From the NCBI RefSeq assembly GCF_030317145.1, contig NZ_JASZYE010000001.1, forward strand, positions 2,046,001 to 2,110,000: DNA of 64,000 nt, given 5' to 3'. The DNA comes from Variovorax flavidus. GTDB taxonomy: Bacteria; Pseudomonadota; Gammaproteobacteria; Burkholderiales; Burkholderiaceae_C. Position numbers and translations under genes: made by a program. Of this stretch, positions 43,663 to 50,943 are shown one piece after another. Position 1 is the stretch's first letter; every line of letters starts with the position of its first letter. The notes below the pieces were generated by a model. That model had not been told where the DNA came from. It saw nothing but the letters and a program-made list of their open reading frames with translations, and made no database searches.

Positions 43663-44533
43663 GGGCACCCCCTCGAACGGCGAGCACGCCTTTGGGAAAG
43701 ACGTTGAGCACCAGCAGGATCGTGACCAGCAGGTAGGTGTTGTTGAACTCCGCCGACACATAGAAGGACAGCAGGTTCATCAGCACGCCGATGAAGATGC
43801 CGCCCACCACCGCGCCCGCCAGGCTGCTGAATCCACCGACCACGGCGGCGGCGAAGGACTGCAGCATGAAGGACGCCACGCTCGTGGACGAGAGGAAGGT
43901 GGTCGGCACGATCAGCAGCGACGCGACCAGCCCGAGCAGGCCGGCCACCACCCACGAGAAGACATGCACCCCGCGCAGGTTCAGCCCGCAGACCCGGCTC
44001 GCGAACGGGTTCGCCGACACCGCGCGAAATGCGATACCGATGCGCGTGCGCTCGATCAGCAGGTAGAGCAAGCCGATCGCCAATGCCGTCACGAGCAGCA
44101 CTGCCAGGTCGTAGGAGGACACCTGGAGACCGCCGAACTGTGCGCGCCAGCGCGGCAAGGGCAGGTCCATCGACACCACGTTGGAGCCGAACATCAACTG
44201 CGTCACGCCCTGCATGACCAGGCCTACGCCGAGGGTCGCGATCGTGCTGGTCAGGTCGGACTTGAACACCAGCGGCGCGATCAGCAGGTAGCTCGCGGCC
44301 ATCACGACGACCATGATCGCCAGCGTCAGGAGCACGGCGGGAAACCACGACATGTTCGCGAACGTGCCGGCCGTGAACCCGAACACCAGGAAGGCCGCGA
44401 ACCCGGCCAGGTTGCCGTGCGCGAAGTTCACGACGTTCGAGCTCTTGTAGATGAGCACGATGCCGATCGCGCCCATCGCGTAGAGGGAGCCGCTGACGAT
44501 GCCCGCCCAGACCAGGCCGATGAAGTCGGACAT
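43655..44533 (-). CDS. livH: Branched-chain amino-acid-type ABC permease (LivH)
   Basis: This inner-membrane permease of 292 residues has eight or so segments. Family stretches are GIVSGSLYAMGAIGIVLIYKSSNVVNFAHGN at the N-terminus (split here: GSLYAMGAIG and NVVNFAHGNLAGFAA). The coupling loop is ERTRIGIAFRAVSANPFASR, and AVVGGFSSLAGAVVGGIFIG lies near the end. It starts at ATG 44533, 4 bases after the dehydrogenase stop, within the operon that begins with its likely binding protein at 48339. Confidence 0.9.
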   Translation of the reverse strand: MSDFIGLVWAGIVSGSLYAMGAIGIVLIYKSSNVVNFAHGNLAGFAAFLVFGFTAGTFANMSWFPAVLLTLAIMVVVMAASYLLIAPLVFKSDLTSTIATLGVGLVMQGVTQLMFGSNVVSMDLPLPRWRAQFGGLQVSSYDLAVLLVTALAIGLLYLLIERTRIGIAFRAVSANPFASRVCGLNLRGVHVFSWVVAGLLGLVASLLIVPTTFLSSTSVASFMLQSFAAAVVGGFSSLAGAVVGGIFIGVLMNLLSFYVSAEFNNTYLLVTILLVLNVFPKGVLAVRGGARV

Positions 44534-44537
44534 GAGG

Positions 44538-45464
44538 TCAGGCCCGGTGGGTGGCCGCGGCGGGTGCCGGGCCGATGTTGCGGTCGATCAGCTCGATCAC
44601 CGCCGGAAAGTAGCGCCCGCCCCATCCGTTGCTCGCGGTCGCGGCGTAGTAGCGCTGTGCCAGCTCCGTGACGTGCGCCGAGGTGCCTACCTGCGATGCG
44701 AGTTCGAGCATGTAGCCGATGTCCTTGAGCGCGTATTCGGGCGGGAAGGACTTCTCCGGGAACTCGCGCGGCAGCATGGCCTTGCGGCCGTGGTTGCGCA
44801 GCACGAAGCTGTCGCCGGAGCCCTTGGAGACGGCGTCCAGCAGCACGGCGGGCTGCACGCCTGCGCGCTCGCCGATCACCATCATCTCGGCCAGCGCCAT
44901 GGTGTGCTCGAACACGAGGGCGTTGTTGATCAGCTTCACGACCTGGCCGCAGCCCAGCTCGCCGCAGCGTGTCACGTCCGAGCCGATGTAGCGCAGCAGC
45001 GGCTCGATGCGCGCGAAGAGCGCTTCGCTCGCGCCCACCATGATGCTCAGCTCGCCGCGCTGGGCGGCTTCCCGCGTGCGCGCCACCGGCGCATCGGCGA
45101 ACTGGACGTCCAGCCGCCCGAGCCGTTCGCCGACGCTGCGGGCGCTCTCGACCGTGGTCGTGCTCAGGTCCACGATGATCGAAGGACGGCGCGCGCCTGC
45201 CGTGAGGCCCTGCGGCCCGAGGCAGACCTGCTCCACCTGCGGCCCGCCCGGCAGCGACAGGAAGACGACGTCCGCTTGTGCGGCCACGTCGGCCGGCGTC
45301 TCGACGCGGCGCGCCTTCGTGCCCTCCAGCGCCTGGAAGGCGTTCGGGTTCATGTCGAAGGCGATGACCTCGCCCGCATGCTTGAGAGCCATGTTGCGGC
45401 ACATCGGCCCGCCCATCACGCCGAGTCCGATGAAGCCGATCACCGTTGCTGCGTCGTCTGCCAT
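44538..45464 (-). CDS. NAD(P)-dependent 3-hydroxyisobutyrate dehydrogenase-family oxidoreductase
   Basis: This is a beta-hydroxyacid dehydrogenase of 308 residues. The Rossmann motif is IGFIGLGVMGGPMCRNMA, the substrate loop DAPVARTREAAQRGELSIMVG and the catalytic Lys GQVVKLINNALVFEH. The family oxidises small hydroxyacids (3-hydroxyisobutyrate, tartronate semialdehyde, and similar). Substrate here unknown. ATG 45464 follows GAGGTG; the gene is 13 bases after the SDR gene and 4 before livH. Confidence 0.88.
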   Translation of the reverse strand: MADDAATVIGFIGLGVMGGPMCRNMALKHAGEVIAFDMNPNAFQALEGTKARRVETPADVAAQADVVFLSLPGGPQVEQVCLGPQGLTAGARRPSIIVDLSTTTVESARSVGERLGRLDVQFADAPVARTREAAQRGELSIMVGASEALFARIEPLLRYIGSDVTRCGELGCGQVVKLINNALVFEHTMALAEMMVIGERAGVQPAVLLDAVSKGSGDSFVLRNHGRKAMLPREFPEKSFPPEYALKDIGYMLELASQVGTSAHVTELAQRYYAATASNGWGGRYFPAVIELIDRNIGPAPAAATHRA

Positions 45465-45477
45465 GCGATTCACCTCG

Positions 45478-46224
45478 TCAGTCCATCCACATGCCGCCGC
45501 TGATATCCAGCGAGGTGCCCGTGATCCAGTTGGAGGCCGGCGAGCAAAGGAAGAGCGCGGCCTGCGCGATGTCCTCCGCGTTGCCGTAGCGGCCGAGAGG
45601 CACGGTGGTATTGGCCGACGGCGCGACGCTGCCGCCGGTGACGTTCGCCCACATGGCTGTCTCGACCGGCCCAGGGGCCAGCACGTTCGCATACACGCCG
45701 TGCGGCGCACCGGCCTTCGCGACCCAGCGCATCATCCCGTGCACGGCTGCCTTTGATGCAACGTACGCGGGGCCGGAGGCGACACCACCGTTCTTGGCCG
45801 CGATCGATCCGGCCGCGAGGATCTTGCCGAAGCCGCGCTCGCACATCAGCGGGAACAGCTTGCGCGTCGGGTTGACCACGCCACGCACATTGACGGACAT
45901 GATCGAATCCCACTCCTCGTCCGTGCTGTCGCCGAGCGGGGTTCGCGCGATGATGCCGGCGCACAGGACCAGGATGTCCACCTTGCCGTGCTCGGCGATC
46001 ACGGCGTCGATGACCTTGTCCGTCTCAGCGCGGGAGACCACGTCGTAGCGGCGGTACTGGATGCCGCTGCCGATGTCTTCATGCGCCGCACGATCGGTGG
46101 CGACCACTCGCGCGCCTGCCGCCTTGAAAGCCTGCGCGATGGCGCGGCCCATGCCGCCTGCGCCGCCCGTGATCAGCGCGACCTGGCCTTCGAGGCTCGC
46201 CGGTCCGCTCAGGTGTTGTGCCAT
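45478..46224 (-). CDS. SDR-family oxidoreductase
   Basis: This is a classical short-chain dehydrogenase of 248 residues. The cofactor motif is ITGGAGGMGRAIAQAF, an Asp follows strand 2 (VVATDRAAHED), favouring NAD. LCAGIIARTPLG replaces the usual NNAG, the Ser lies in LAAGSIAAKNGG and the catalytic pair is in YVASK. The C-terminus SGGMWMD is typical. It probably oxidises a hydroxyacyl or hydroxyacid intermediate of the same pathway as its neighbours. Confidence 0.88.
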   Translation of the reverse strand: MAQHLSGPASLEGQVALITGGAGGMGRAIAQAFKAAGARVVATDRAAHEDIGSGIQYRRYDVVSRAETDKVIDAVIAEHGKVDILVLCAGIIARTPLGDSTDEEWDSIMSVNVRGVVNPTRKLFPLMCERGFGKILAAGSIAAKNGGVASGPAYVASKAAVHGMMRWVAKAGAPHGVYANVLAPGPVETAMWANVTGGSVAPSANTTVPLGRYGNAEDIAQAALFLCSPASNWITGTSLDISGGMWMD

Positions 46225-46272
46225 GTCTCTCGTCTCCTTTGTGGTGTGGATGTCTGGATGCCGCGCAGCAGC

Positions 46273-47115
46273 TCAGCCGAATGCCGCGGTCGCGGACATC
46301 GCCAGCTCGCCATCGGGGCCGCGCGCCCACAGCGCCAGCGTGCCGTCGGCCATCGCCTGCCCTTCGAGGCGGAACGCCCGGCTGACGAAAAGCGGACTGA
46401 CACCGCGGAACTCGAAGCGCGCCAGCCGCTTGCCGCCGCCCTGCTCCACGGCCAGCTGCTGCAGCAACGTCGCCGTCAGCGGGCCATGCACCACGAGGTC
46501 GGGGTAGCCCTCCTCGTCACGCGCATAGCTCTGGTCGTAGTGGATGCGGTGGCCGTTGAAGGTCAGCGCCGAATAGCGGAAGAGCAAGGTCGTGTCGGGT
46601 TCGAACGCGCGGCCCCACTGGGCCTCGCCGTCGTGCCGCTGCGGCGCCGGTGCGGGCGCGGCGCCCGGCGGGGTCGCCTCGCGGTAGACGATGTCCTGTT
46701 CCTCGACGATGCACGCCCGGCCCTCGCAAGTGGTCGTGTGCTCCACGGTCACGAACCAGAGCGAGCCACGCTTGCCGACCTTGTTCTCCACCTTGACGAT
46801 GCGGCTGCGGCGGGTCGCCTCGGCATCCACGGGCAGGTCCGAGAGATAGCGCAGCCGGCTGCCGGCCCACATCCGTCGCGGCAGTTCGATGGGCGGCAGG
46901 AAGCCGCCGCGCTTCGGATGACCATCCACGCCGAGTTCACGGCGCGGCGCGGCCGGGTTGAAGAACAGCCACTGCCATCCGGGCGGCAGCGGTTCGCCGG
47001 CGGCGGGCGCGTCTTTCAGGTCGAGCGTCGCGGCCATGGCCTGCACGGCGGGCGCGAGGATGCGCTGCGTGCGCTCCTCCTCGCGGCCGATCCAGGCGTC
47101 ATATGCAGTGGTCAA
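46273..47115 (-). CDS. FAS1-like dehydratase, mesaconyl-CoA hydratase-like
   Basis: This is a hot-dog-fold protein of 280 residues like the single-chain mesaconyl-C4-CoA / itaconyl-CoA hydratases (Meh, Ich). The N-terminal half has LPPGWQWLFFNPAAPRRELG and GFLPPIELPRRMWAGSRLRY. The C-terminal hydratase half has FRYSALTFNGHRIHYDQSYA, with the Asn/His of the active site, then YPDLVVHGPLTATLLQQLA. The start is TTG 47115 with AGGAG. Its presence with CoA-transferases and a CitE-like lyase is the strongest hint to a C5 unsaturated dicarboxylate or analogue as substrate. Confidence 0.82.
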   Translation of the reverse strand: MTTAYDAWIGREEERTQRILAPAVQAMAATLDLKDAPAAGEPLPPGWQWLFFNPAAPRRELGVDGHPKRGGFLPPIELPRRMWAGSRLRYLSDLPVDAEATRRSRIVKVENKVGKRGSLWFVTVEHTTTCEGRACIVEEQDIVYREATPPGAAPAPAPQRHDGEAQWGRAFEPDTTLLFRYSALTFNGHRIHYDQSYARDEEGYPDLVVHGPLTATLLQQLAVEQGGGKRLARFEFRGVSPLFVSRAFRLEGQAMADGTLALWARGPDGELAMSATAAFG

Positions 47116-47124
47116 GTCGGCTCC

Positions 47125-48339
47125 TCAGGACAGCTTGGCGTCGAACACTTCGGGCGGGTAAGGCTGGAAGTCGCGCAGCAGCTTGAAGCTGCCATCGGAC
47201 GCCGCCTGGATGATCCCTTCCTGGCGTGCGCCGCGATGGTCGCCGGCCGTGAAGGTCACGTTGCGCGCGCCGCCGATGGCCTGATTGCTGATGGTCTCCA
47301 TCACGTCGACGAAGCTGGCGCGCGTCAGCGGCTTGCCGCTGGCAAGCAGCGCCTGGAATCCCTTGACGAACAGCGCTCCGTTGCTCCAGCCGTTGAGGCC
47401 GAACACGCCGATCGGATCGCTGGGGTAGTACTTGGCGACGTTGTCGCGGTAGGCCTTGATCTGCGGATCGTCGGATGTCACCGGCATGAGCCACGAGGAG
47501 AAGTACACCCCGTCCAGCAGCGGGCCGGCGAGCTTGCGCGTGGTCGGGTCGGCCGTGAAGAACGGCGCCATCCACTTGGTCTCGTAGCTGATGCGGTCGG
47601 CTGCCTTCAGTGCCGCCGCCAGGTTGGCGTTGGAGCCGAAGAGGATCACCACGTCCGCCTTCGCGTTCGCCAGCCGGCGAACGTGCGGCGTGAAGTCGGT
47701 GCTGCGCACTTCGAACGGAATCGACTCGGCCGGCTCCTTCTTGCGCGAAGCCATGTGCAGGTCGAAGCCGCGCTTGGCCGAGCGGCCGAGTTCGTCGTTT
47801 TCCCACAGCAGCGCGACACGGCCGGCGTTGAGGCCGCTCCACGCGTAGTCGAGGTTCGCCGCCGCCGACCAGCCGTAGTCCGGCAGCAGCGGAAACACCA
47901 GCCGCTCGGAGAACAGGGCGCTCGCGCCGCCGATGGGGCCGATCATCGGCAGCCCCACTTCCTTGGCGTAGGGAATGACGGCCACGGACTGCGCGGTGCC
48001 GGTCGCGGCCGTCAGCGCGAAGATCTTGTTTTCCTCGACGAGGCGGCGCGTCACCGCCACGCTGCGGGCCGGCTCGTAGCCGTCGTCATAAGTGACGAAG
48101 TTGATCTTCCAGCCGTTCAACGCATTCGTCTCGTTGGCCCACTTGAAGCAGGACTCGGCGGCGTGCGTGAGGATCGTATAGAAGGGCACCGGCCCGGTGA
48201 TCGGCGTGAAGGCGCCCACGGTCACGGTCTTGCTGGCCACATCGATGCCGGGCGACACCTGCTGCTGCGCATGCGCCCAGCCCGGCAAGGCGACGGAAGC
48301 GGCGGCGGCACCGCTGTAGAGAAAGGTCCTTCTGCGCAT
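47125..48339 (-). CDS. Liv-type ABC transporter substrate-binding protein
   Basis: This periplasmic binding protein of 404 residues (Peripla_BP_6, LivK/AmiC-like) has a signal RRRTFLYSGAAAASVALPGW, ending AHAQQ, with twin-arginine character. The mature part has VTVGAFTPITGPVPFYTI, NFVTYDDGYEPARSVAVTRR and GVFGLNGWSNGALFVKGF. It should feed LivHMGF encoded four genes downstream in the same operon; the three enzyme genes between them belong to the pathway. ATG 48339 follows AGGAGACAACGTC. Its promoter faces the CoA-transferase at 48509 and carries two operator copies. Confidence 0.88.
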   Translation of the reverse strand: MRRRTFLYSGAAAASVALPGWAHAQQQVSPGIDVASKTVTVGAFTPITGPVPFYTILTHAAESCFKWANETNALNGWKINFVTYDDGYEPARSVAVTRRLVEENKIFALTAATGTAQSVAVIPYAKEVGLPMIGPIGGASALFSERLVFPLLPDYGWSAAANLDYAWSGLNAGRVALLWENDELGRSAKRGFDLHMASRKKEPAESIPFEVRSTDFTPHVRRLANAKADVVILFGSNANLAAALKAADRISYETKWMAPFFTADPTTRKLAGPLLDGVYFSSWLMPVTSDDPQIKAYRDNVAKYYPSDPIGVFGLNGWSNGALFVKGFQALLASGKPLTRASFVDVMETISNQAIGGARNVTFTAGDHRGARQEGIIQAASDGSFKLLRDFQPYPPEVFDAKLS

Positions 48340-48381
48340 GACGTTGTCTCCTGAGGTTCGAAAGCGGTTCATGGCCGCGAA

Positions 48382-48393
48382 AGAATGCATTGT
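48382..48393. promoter_or_regulatory. Palindromic operator AGAATGCATTGT (copy 2)
   Basis: This copy of the AATGCATT element lies 43 bases upstream of the Liv binding-protein gene. It matches 11 of 12 bases with the site at 39107; the outer arms are imperfect. It is probably bound by the GntR protein of 33335-33961. Confidence 0.65.
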
Positions 48394-48478
48394 ATAAGTT
48401 GACCACTTGCTGATGGCATGCGGGTTTTCTCTAGTCTCAGGGCGCAAATTTGCGCTTTCGCCTGAAACTCACACAAAT

Positions 48479-48490
48479 ACAATGCATTCT
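48479..48490. promoter_or_regulatory. Palindromic operator ACAATGCATTCT (copy 3)
   Basis: This copy lies 18 bases upstream of the CoA-transferase ATG at 48509 and abuts its AGGAG ribosome site, so a bound repressor could block both transcription and initiation. The flanking TTTTAGGA is identical to the copy at 39107. Confidence 0.68.
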
Positions 48491-48508
48491 TTTAGGAGAC
48501 GACGCCCC

Positions 48509-49738
48509 ATGCAGAAACCTGTCCTCGCAGGACGCCGCGTGATCGAGCTGGGCACCATGCTGGCCGCGCCCTTTGCCGCCCACATCCTTTCGCAACTCGG
48601 CGCGGAGGTGATCAAGGTCGAGCCGCCACGCGGCGACCCGACGAGAAGCCTGGTTCGCGGCGGCCCCAGCGGAACCTTCATCGCCTACAGCCACGGCAAG
48701 AAGAGCGTGTGCATCGACCTCGCCACCCCGGAAGGCCACGACGCGTTCTGCAAGCTGCTGGCGACGGCCGACGTGCTCGTCCACAACCTCGCGCCCAAGG
48801 CCGCGCGCAAGCTCGGGTTGACGCGCGAGGACTGCCGGGCCATCAACCCCCGGCTGGTCTACTGCCACATTCGCGGCTACGCGGCCGGGCCGCAGGAGGA
48901 CGACCTCGCCTCCAACCCCGTCGCCGAGGCGTCCTCGGGCGTGATGGAAGCCAACCGCATCGACGGCCGGCCCAGCCGCCTGGGGCCTTCGTACCATGAC
49001 CAGTTCGCAGGCGCCTATGCGGTGATCGGCATCCTCTCGGCGATGTTGCAATCGAAAGAAGGCCAGGCGGCAGGGCCCGTTGAAGTGGGCCTCTACGAAA
49101 CGGGCCTGCATGTCGCCTCGCGCGACCTGTCCGGCGCGCAACTCAAGATGCAGTTGCTGGGACGGCCGGAGCGCGAACCCAACGGAGAATTCAGCATGCC
49201 CGGTTACGGGGCCTATGCCACCAGCGACGATCGCTGGATCTACCTGTTGATGCTGACCGATGCCCATTGGCTCAAGTTCTGCCACGCCTTGGACCTCCCG
49301 CAGGCCGGCGACGCCGCGCTTGCGAGCCTGCGCGAGCGCAAGAAGGCGCGCGATCAGGTGGAGGGCATCGTGAAAGCAGCCATGGCCGCGCTCACTTTCG
49401 ACGAGGCCTCCGCGCGCCTCAAGGCCGGTGGCGTCGGGTTCACCGAAGTGCTGCCGCTGGAACGCGTGCTCGACGCACCCCAGGCCCGCCAGCCGGGCAA
49501 GCTGCGGCAGGTGCACTACCGCGGCCTCGCCTTCGACGTGCCCGAGTTCCCGCGGCTCGGCGCCGCCACGGACGACATCGAGACCCTGCCCCCACCGGAG
49601 CTCGGCGAACACACGCTGGAGCTGCTGCGTTCAGCAGGGATGACATCGCAGGCCTGCGGGCAATTGCTTGCCCAGGGCGCGATCGCGTCAGCCAAACCCG
49701 ACGATTTCACCTGGGCGGCGGTGCGTCATGCAGCGTGA
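48509..49738 (+). CDS. CaiB/BaiF-type CoA-transferase (third)
   Basis: This is a family III CoA-transferase of 409 residues. The N-terminus is RRVIELGTMLAAPFAAHILS then LGAEVIKVEPPRGDP, the CoA-binding stretch KSVCIDLATPEGHDAF, and the active-site region GPVEVGLYETGLHVA with Glu at the usual Asp position. The sequence differs clearly from the pair at 35-38 kb, so it may use a different acid or donor. ATG 48509 with AGGAG; the next gene starts 11 bases before its stop. It is divergent from the Liv operon. Confidence 0.88.
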   Translation: MQKPVLAGRRVIELGTMLAAPFAAHILSQLGAEVIKVEPPRGDPTRSLVRGGPSGTFIAYSHGKKSVCIDLATPEGHDAFCKLLATADVLVHNLAPKAARKLGLTREDCRAINPRLVYCHIRGYAAGPQEDDLASNPVAEASSGVMEANRIDGRPSRLGPSYHDQFAGAYAVIGILSAMLQSKEGQAAGPVEVGLYETGLHVASRDLSGAQLKMQLLGRPEREPNGEFSMPGYGAYATSDDRWIYLLMLTDAHWLKFCHALDLPQAGDAALASLRERKKARDQVEGIVKAAMAALTFDEASARLKAGGVGFTEVLPLERVLDAPQARQPGKLRQVHYRGLAFDVPEFPRLGAATDDIETLPPPELGEHTLELLRSAGMTSQACGQLLAQGAIASAKPDDFTWAAVRHAA

Positions 49739-50711
49739 TCCGATCAAGGCCGCGCTCGGGCTGCTTGCAGCCTGCCTGCTATGCGCCACCGGGGTCGCCA
49801 GCGCGGCGGACTACCCCACGCGCCCGATTCGCCTGATCGTCGGTTTCACACCGGGGGGCGGCGCCGATTTCGTCGCCCGGCAGGTGGCGCAGCACCTTGG
49901 GCAGGCACTCGACACCAGCGTCGTCGTCGACGACAAGCCGGGCGCCAACGGCACCCTCGCCGCCGCGGACGTGGCGCGCATGCCCGCCGATGGCTACACG
50001 CTCCTGCTGGGCGTGAGCGCCAGCCAGTCGATCAGCCCGGTGCTCATGCCCAAGCTGCCTTACGACCCGCTGCGCGACTTCACGCCCATCACCCAGGTGG
50101 GCTACACGCCGCTGGTGCTCGTGGTCAACAACCGCACGCCCGCGAAGACCGTGGGCGACTTCGTGCGGTACGTCAATTCGAGCAGTGAACCGGTCACCTA
50201 CGGCTCGGCGGGCACGGGGAACATCACCCACATGGCGGCCGAACTGTTCGTGCAGTCGACCGGCACGGCCAACCTCAGGCATATCCCCTACAAAGGCAGC
50301 AGCCAGGTCATCACCGACCTGCTCGGCGGCCACATCTCGGCCTATTTCGACACCCTGCCCTCGTCGCTCCCCTTCATACAGAGCGGCCAGCTCAGGGCGC
50401 TGGGCGTCACCAGCGGCGAGCGCAGCGCGGCTGCGCCGGAGATCCCGACGATGCGCGAAGCGGGCGTGCCCACCTACCAGGCCACGACCTGGTTCGGCGT
50501 ATTCGCCCCGCCCGGCCTGAACCCCGAATTGGCCAACCGCCTGCAGGAAGCCATCCACAAGAGCATGGACACGCCCGCTGCGCGCCAGGCCATGACGGCG
50601 CGCGGCGTGGAGCCCGTGCTCGACACGCCAGCGCACTTTCGCTCCGAACTGGAGGCGGACATCGCACGCTGGCGCGAGGTCACCCGCAAGGCGAAGCTCA
50701 CCCTGGACTGA
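49728..50711 (+). CDS. Bug-family tripartite tricarboxylate receptor (second)
   Basis: This is a periplasmic carboxylate receptor of 327 residues with a Sec signal peptide (LGLLAACLLCATGVASAA). Bug hallmarks are ADYPTRPIRLIVGFTPGGGAD, VVVDDKPGANGTLAA, ADGYTLLLGVSAS and DLLGGHISAYFDTL. It overlaps the CoA-transferase gene by 11 bases, so the pair is one unit: capture of an acid outside and its activation inside. As with the first receptor, no TctAB transporter genes are present nearby. Confidence 0.88.
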   Translation: MQRDPIKAALGLLAACLLCATGVASAADYPTRPIRLIVGFTPGGGADFVARQVAQHLGQALDTSVVVDDKPGANGTLAAADVARMPADGYTLLLGVSASQSISPVLMPKLPYDPLRDFTPITQVGYTPLVLVVNNRTPAKTVGDFVRYVNSSSEPVTYGSAGTGNITHMAAELFVQSTGTANLRHIPYKGSSQVITDLLGGHISAYFDTLPSSLPFIQSGQLRALGVTSGERSAAAPEIPTMREAGVPTYQATTWFGVFAPPGLNPELANRLQEAIHKSMDTPAARQAMTARGVEPVLDTPAHFRSELEADIARWREVTRKAKLTLD

Positions 50712-50722
50712 GAGCCCACGCC

Positions 50723-50887
50723 ATGCTGCGCCGCTGGCTGCGAAACGCCGGATCGTTCATCCACCGGCTGGTCGTCGATTCGGGTGCGCTGATCGGTGCC
50801 GCCTACGCCGAGCCGATCGATGCGCCGGCACGGGGCGCGCGGCCCGAGGACGCCACCCGCGTGCAGAGATTGCCCCTTCACCGCTAG
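50723..50887 (+). CDS. Possible small protein (54 aa)
   Basis: A 54-residue frame begins at ATG 50723, 11 bases after the receptor stop: MLRRWLRNAGSFIHRLVVDS, then an Ala/Pro/Arg-rich tail. It has no membrane segment of normal length and no recognised family. AGAGCCC is only a weak ribosome site. Close spacing to the Bug gene favours a real coupled gene, but chance is possible in this GC-rich DNA. Confidence 0.35.
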   Translation: MLRRWLRNAGSFIHRLVVDSGALIGAAYAEPIDAPARGARPEDATRVQRLPLHR

Positions 50888-50943
50888 ACTGCACGCCGTG
50901 GCGCGCGCCGATCGCGCATCAACCCGCTGATCGCTGAAGGCAA

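Noticed and set aside
43791..44671. Plus-strand frames opposite livH as candidate genes
   Set aside because: They are antisense to membrane-protein codons and are His/Arg/Asp-rich without domains.
48395..48480. A possible toxin-like or regulatory ORF in the divergent promoter
   Set aside because: No frame longer than about 25 codons with a ribosome site; the stretch is explained as promoter plus two operators.
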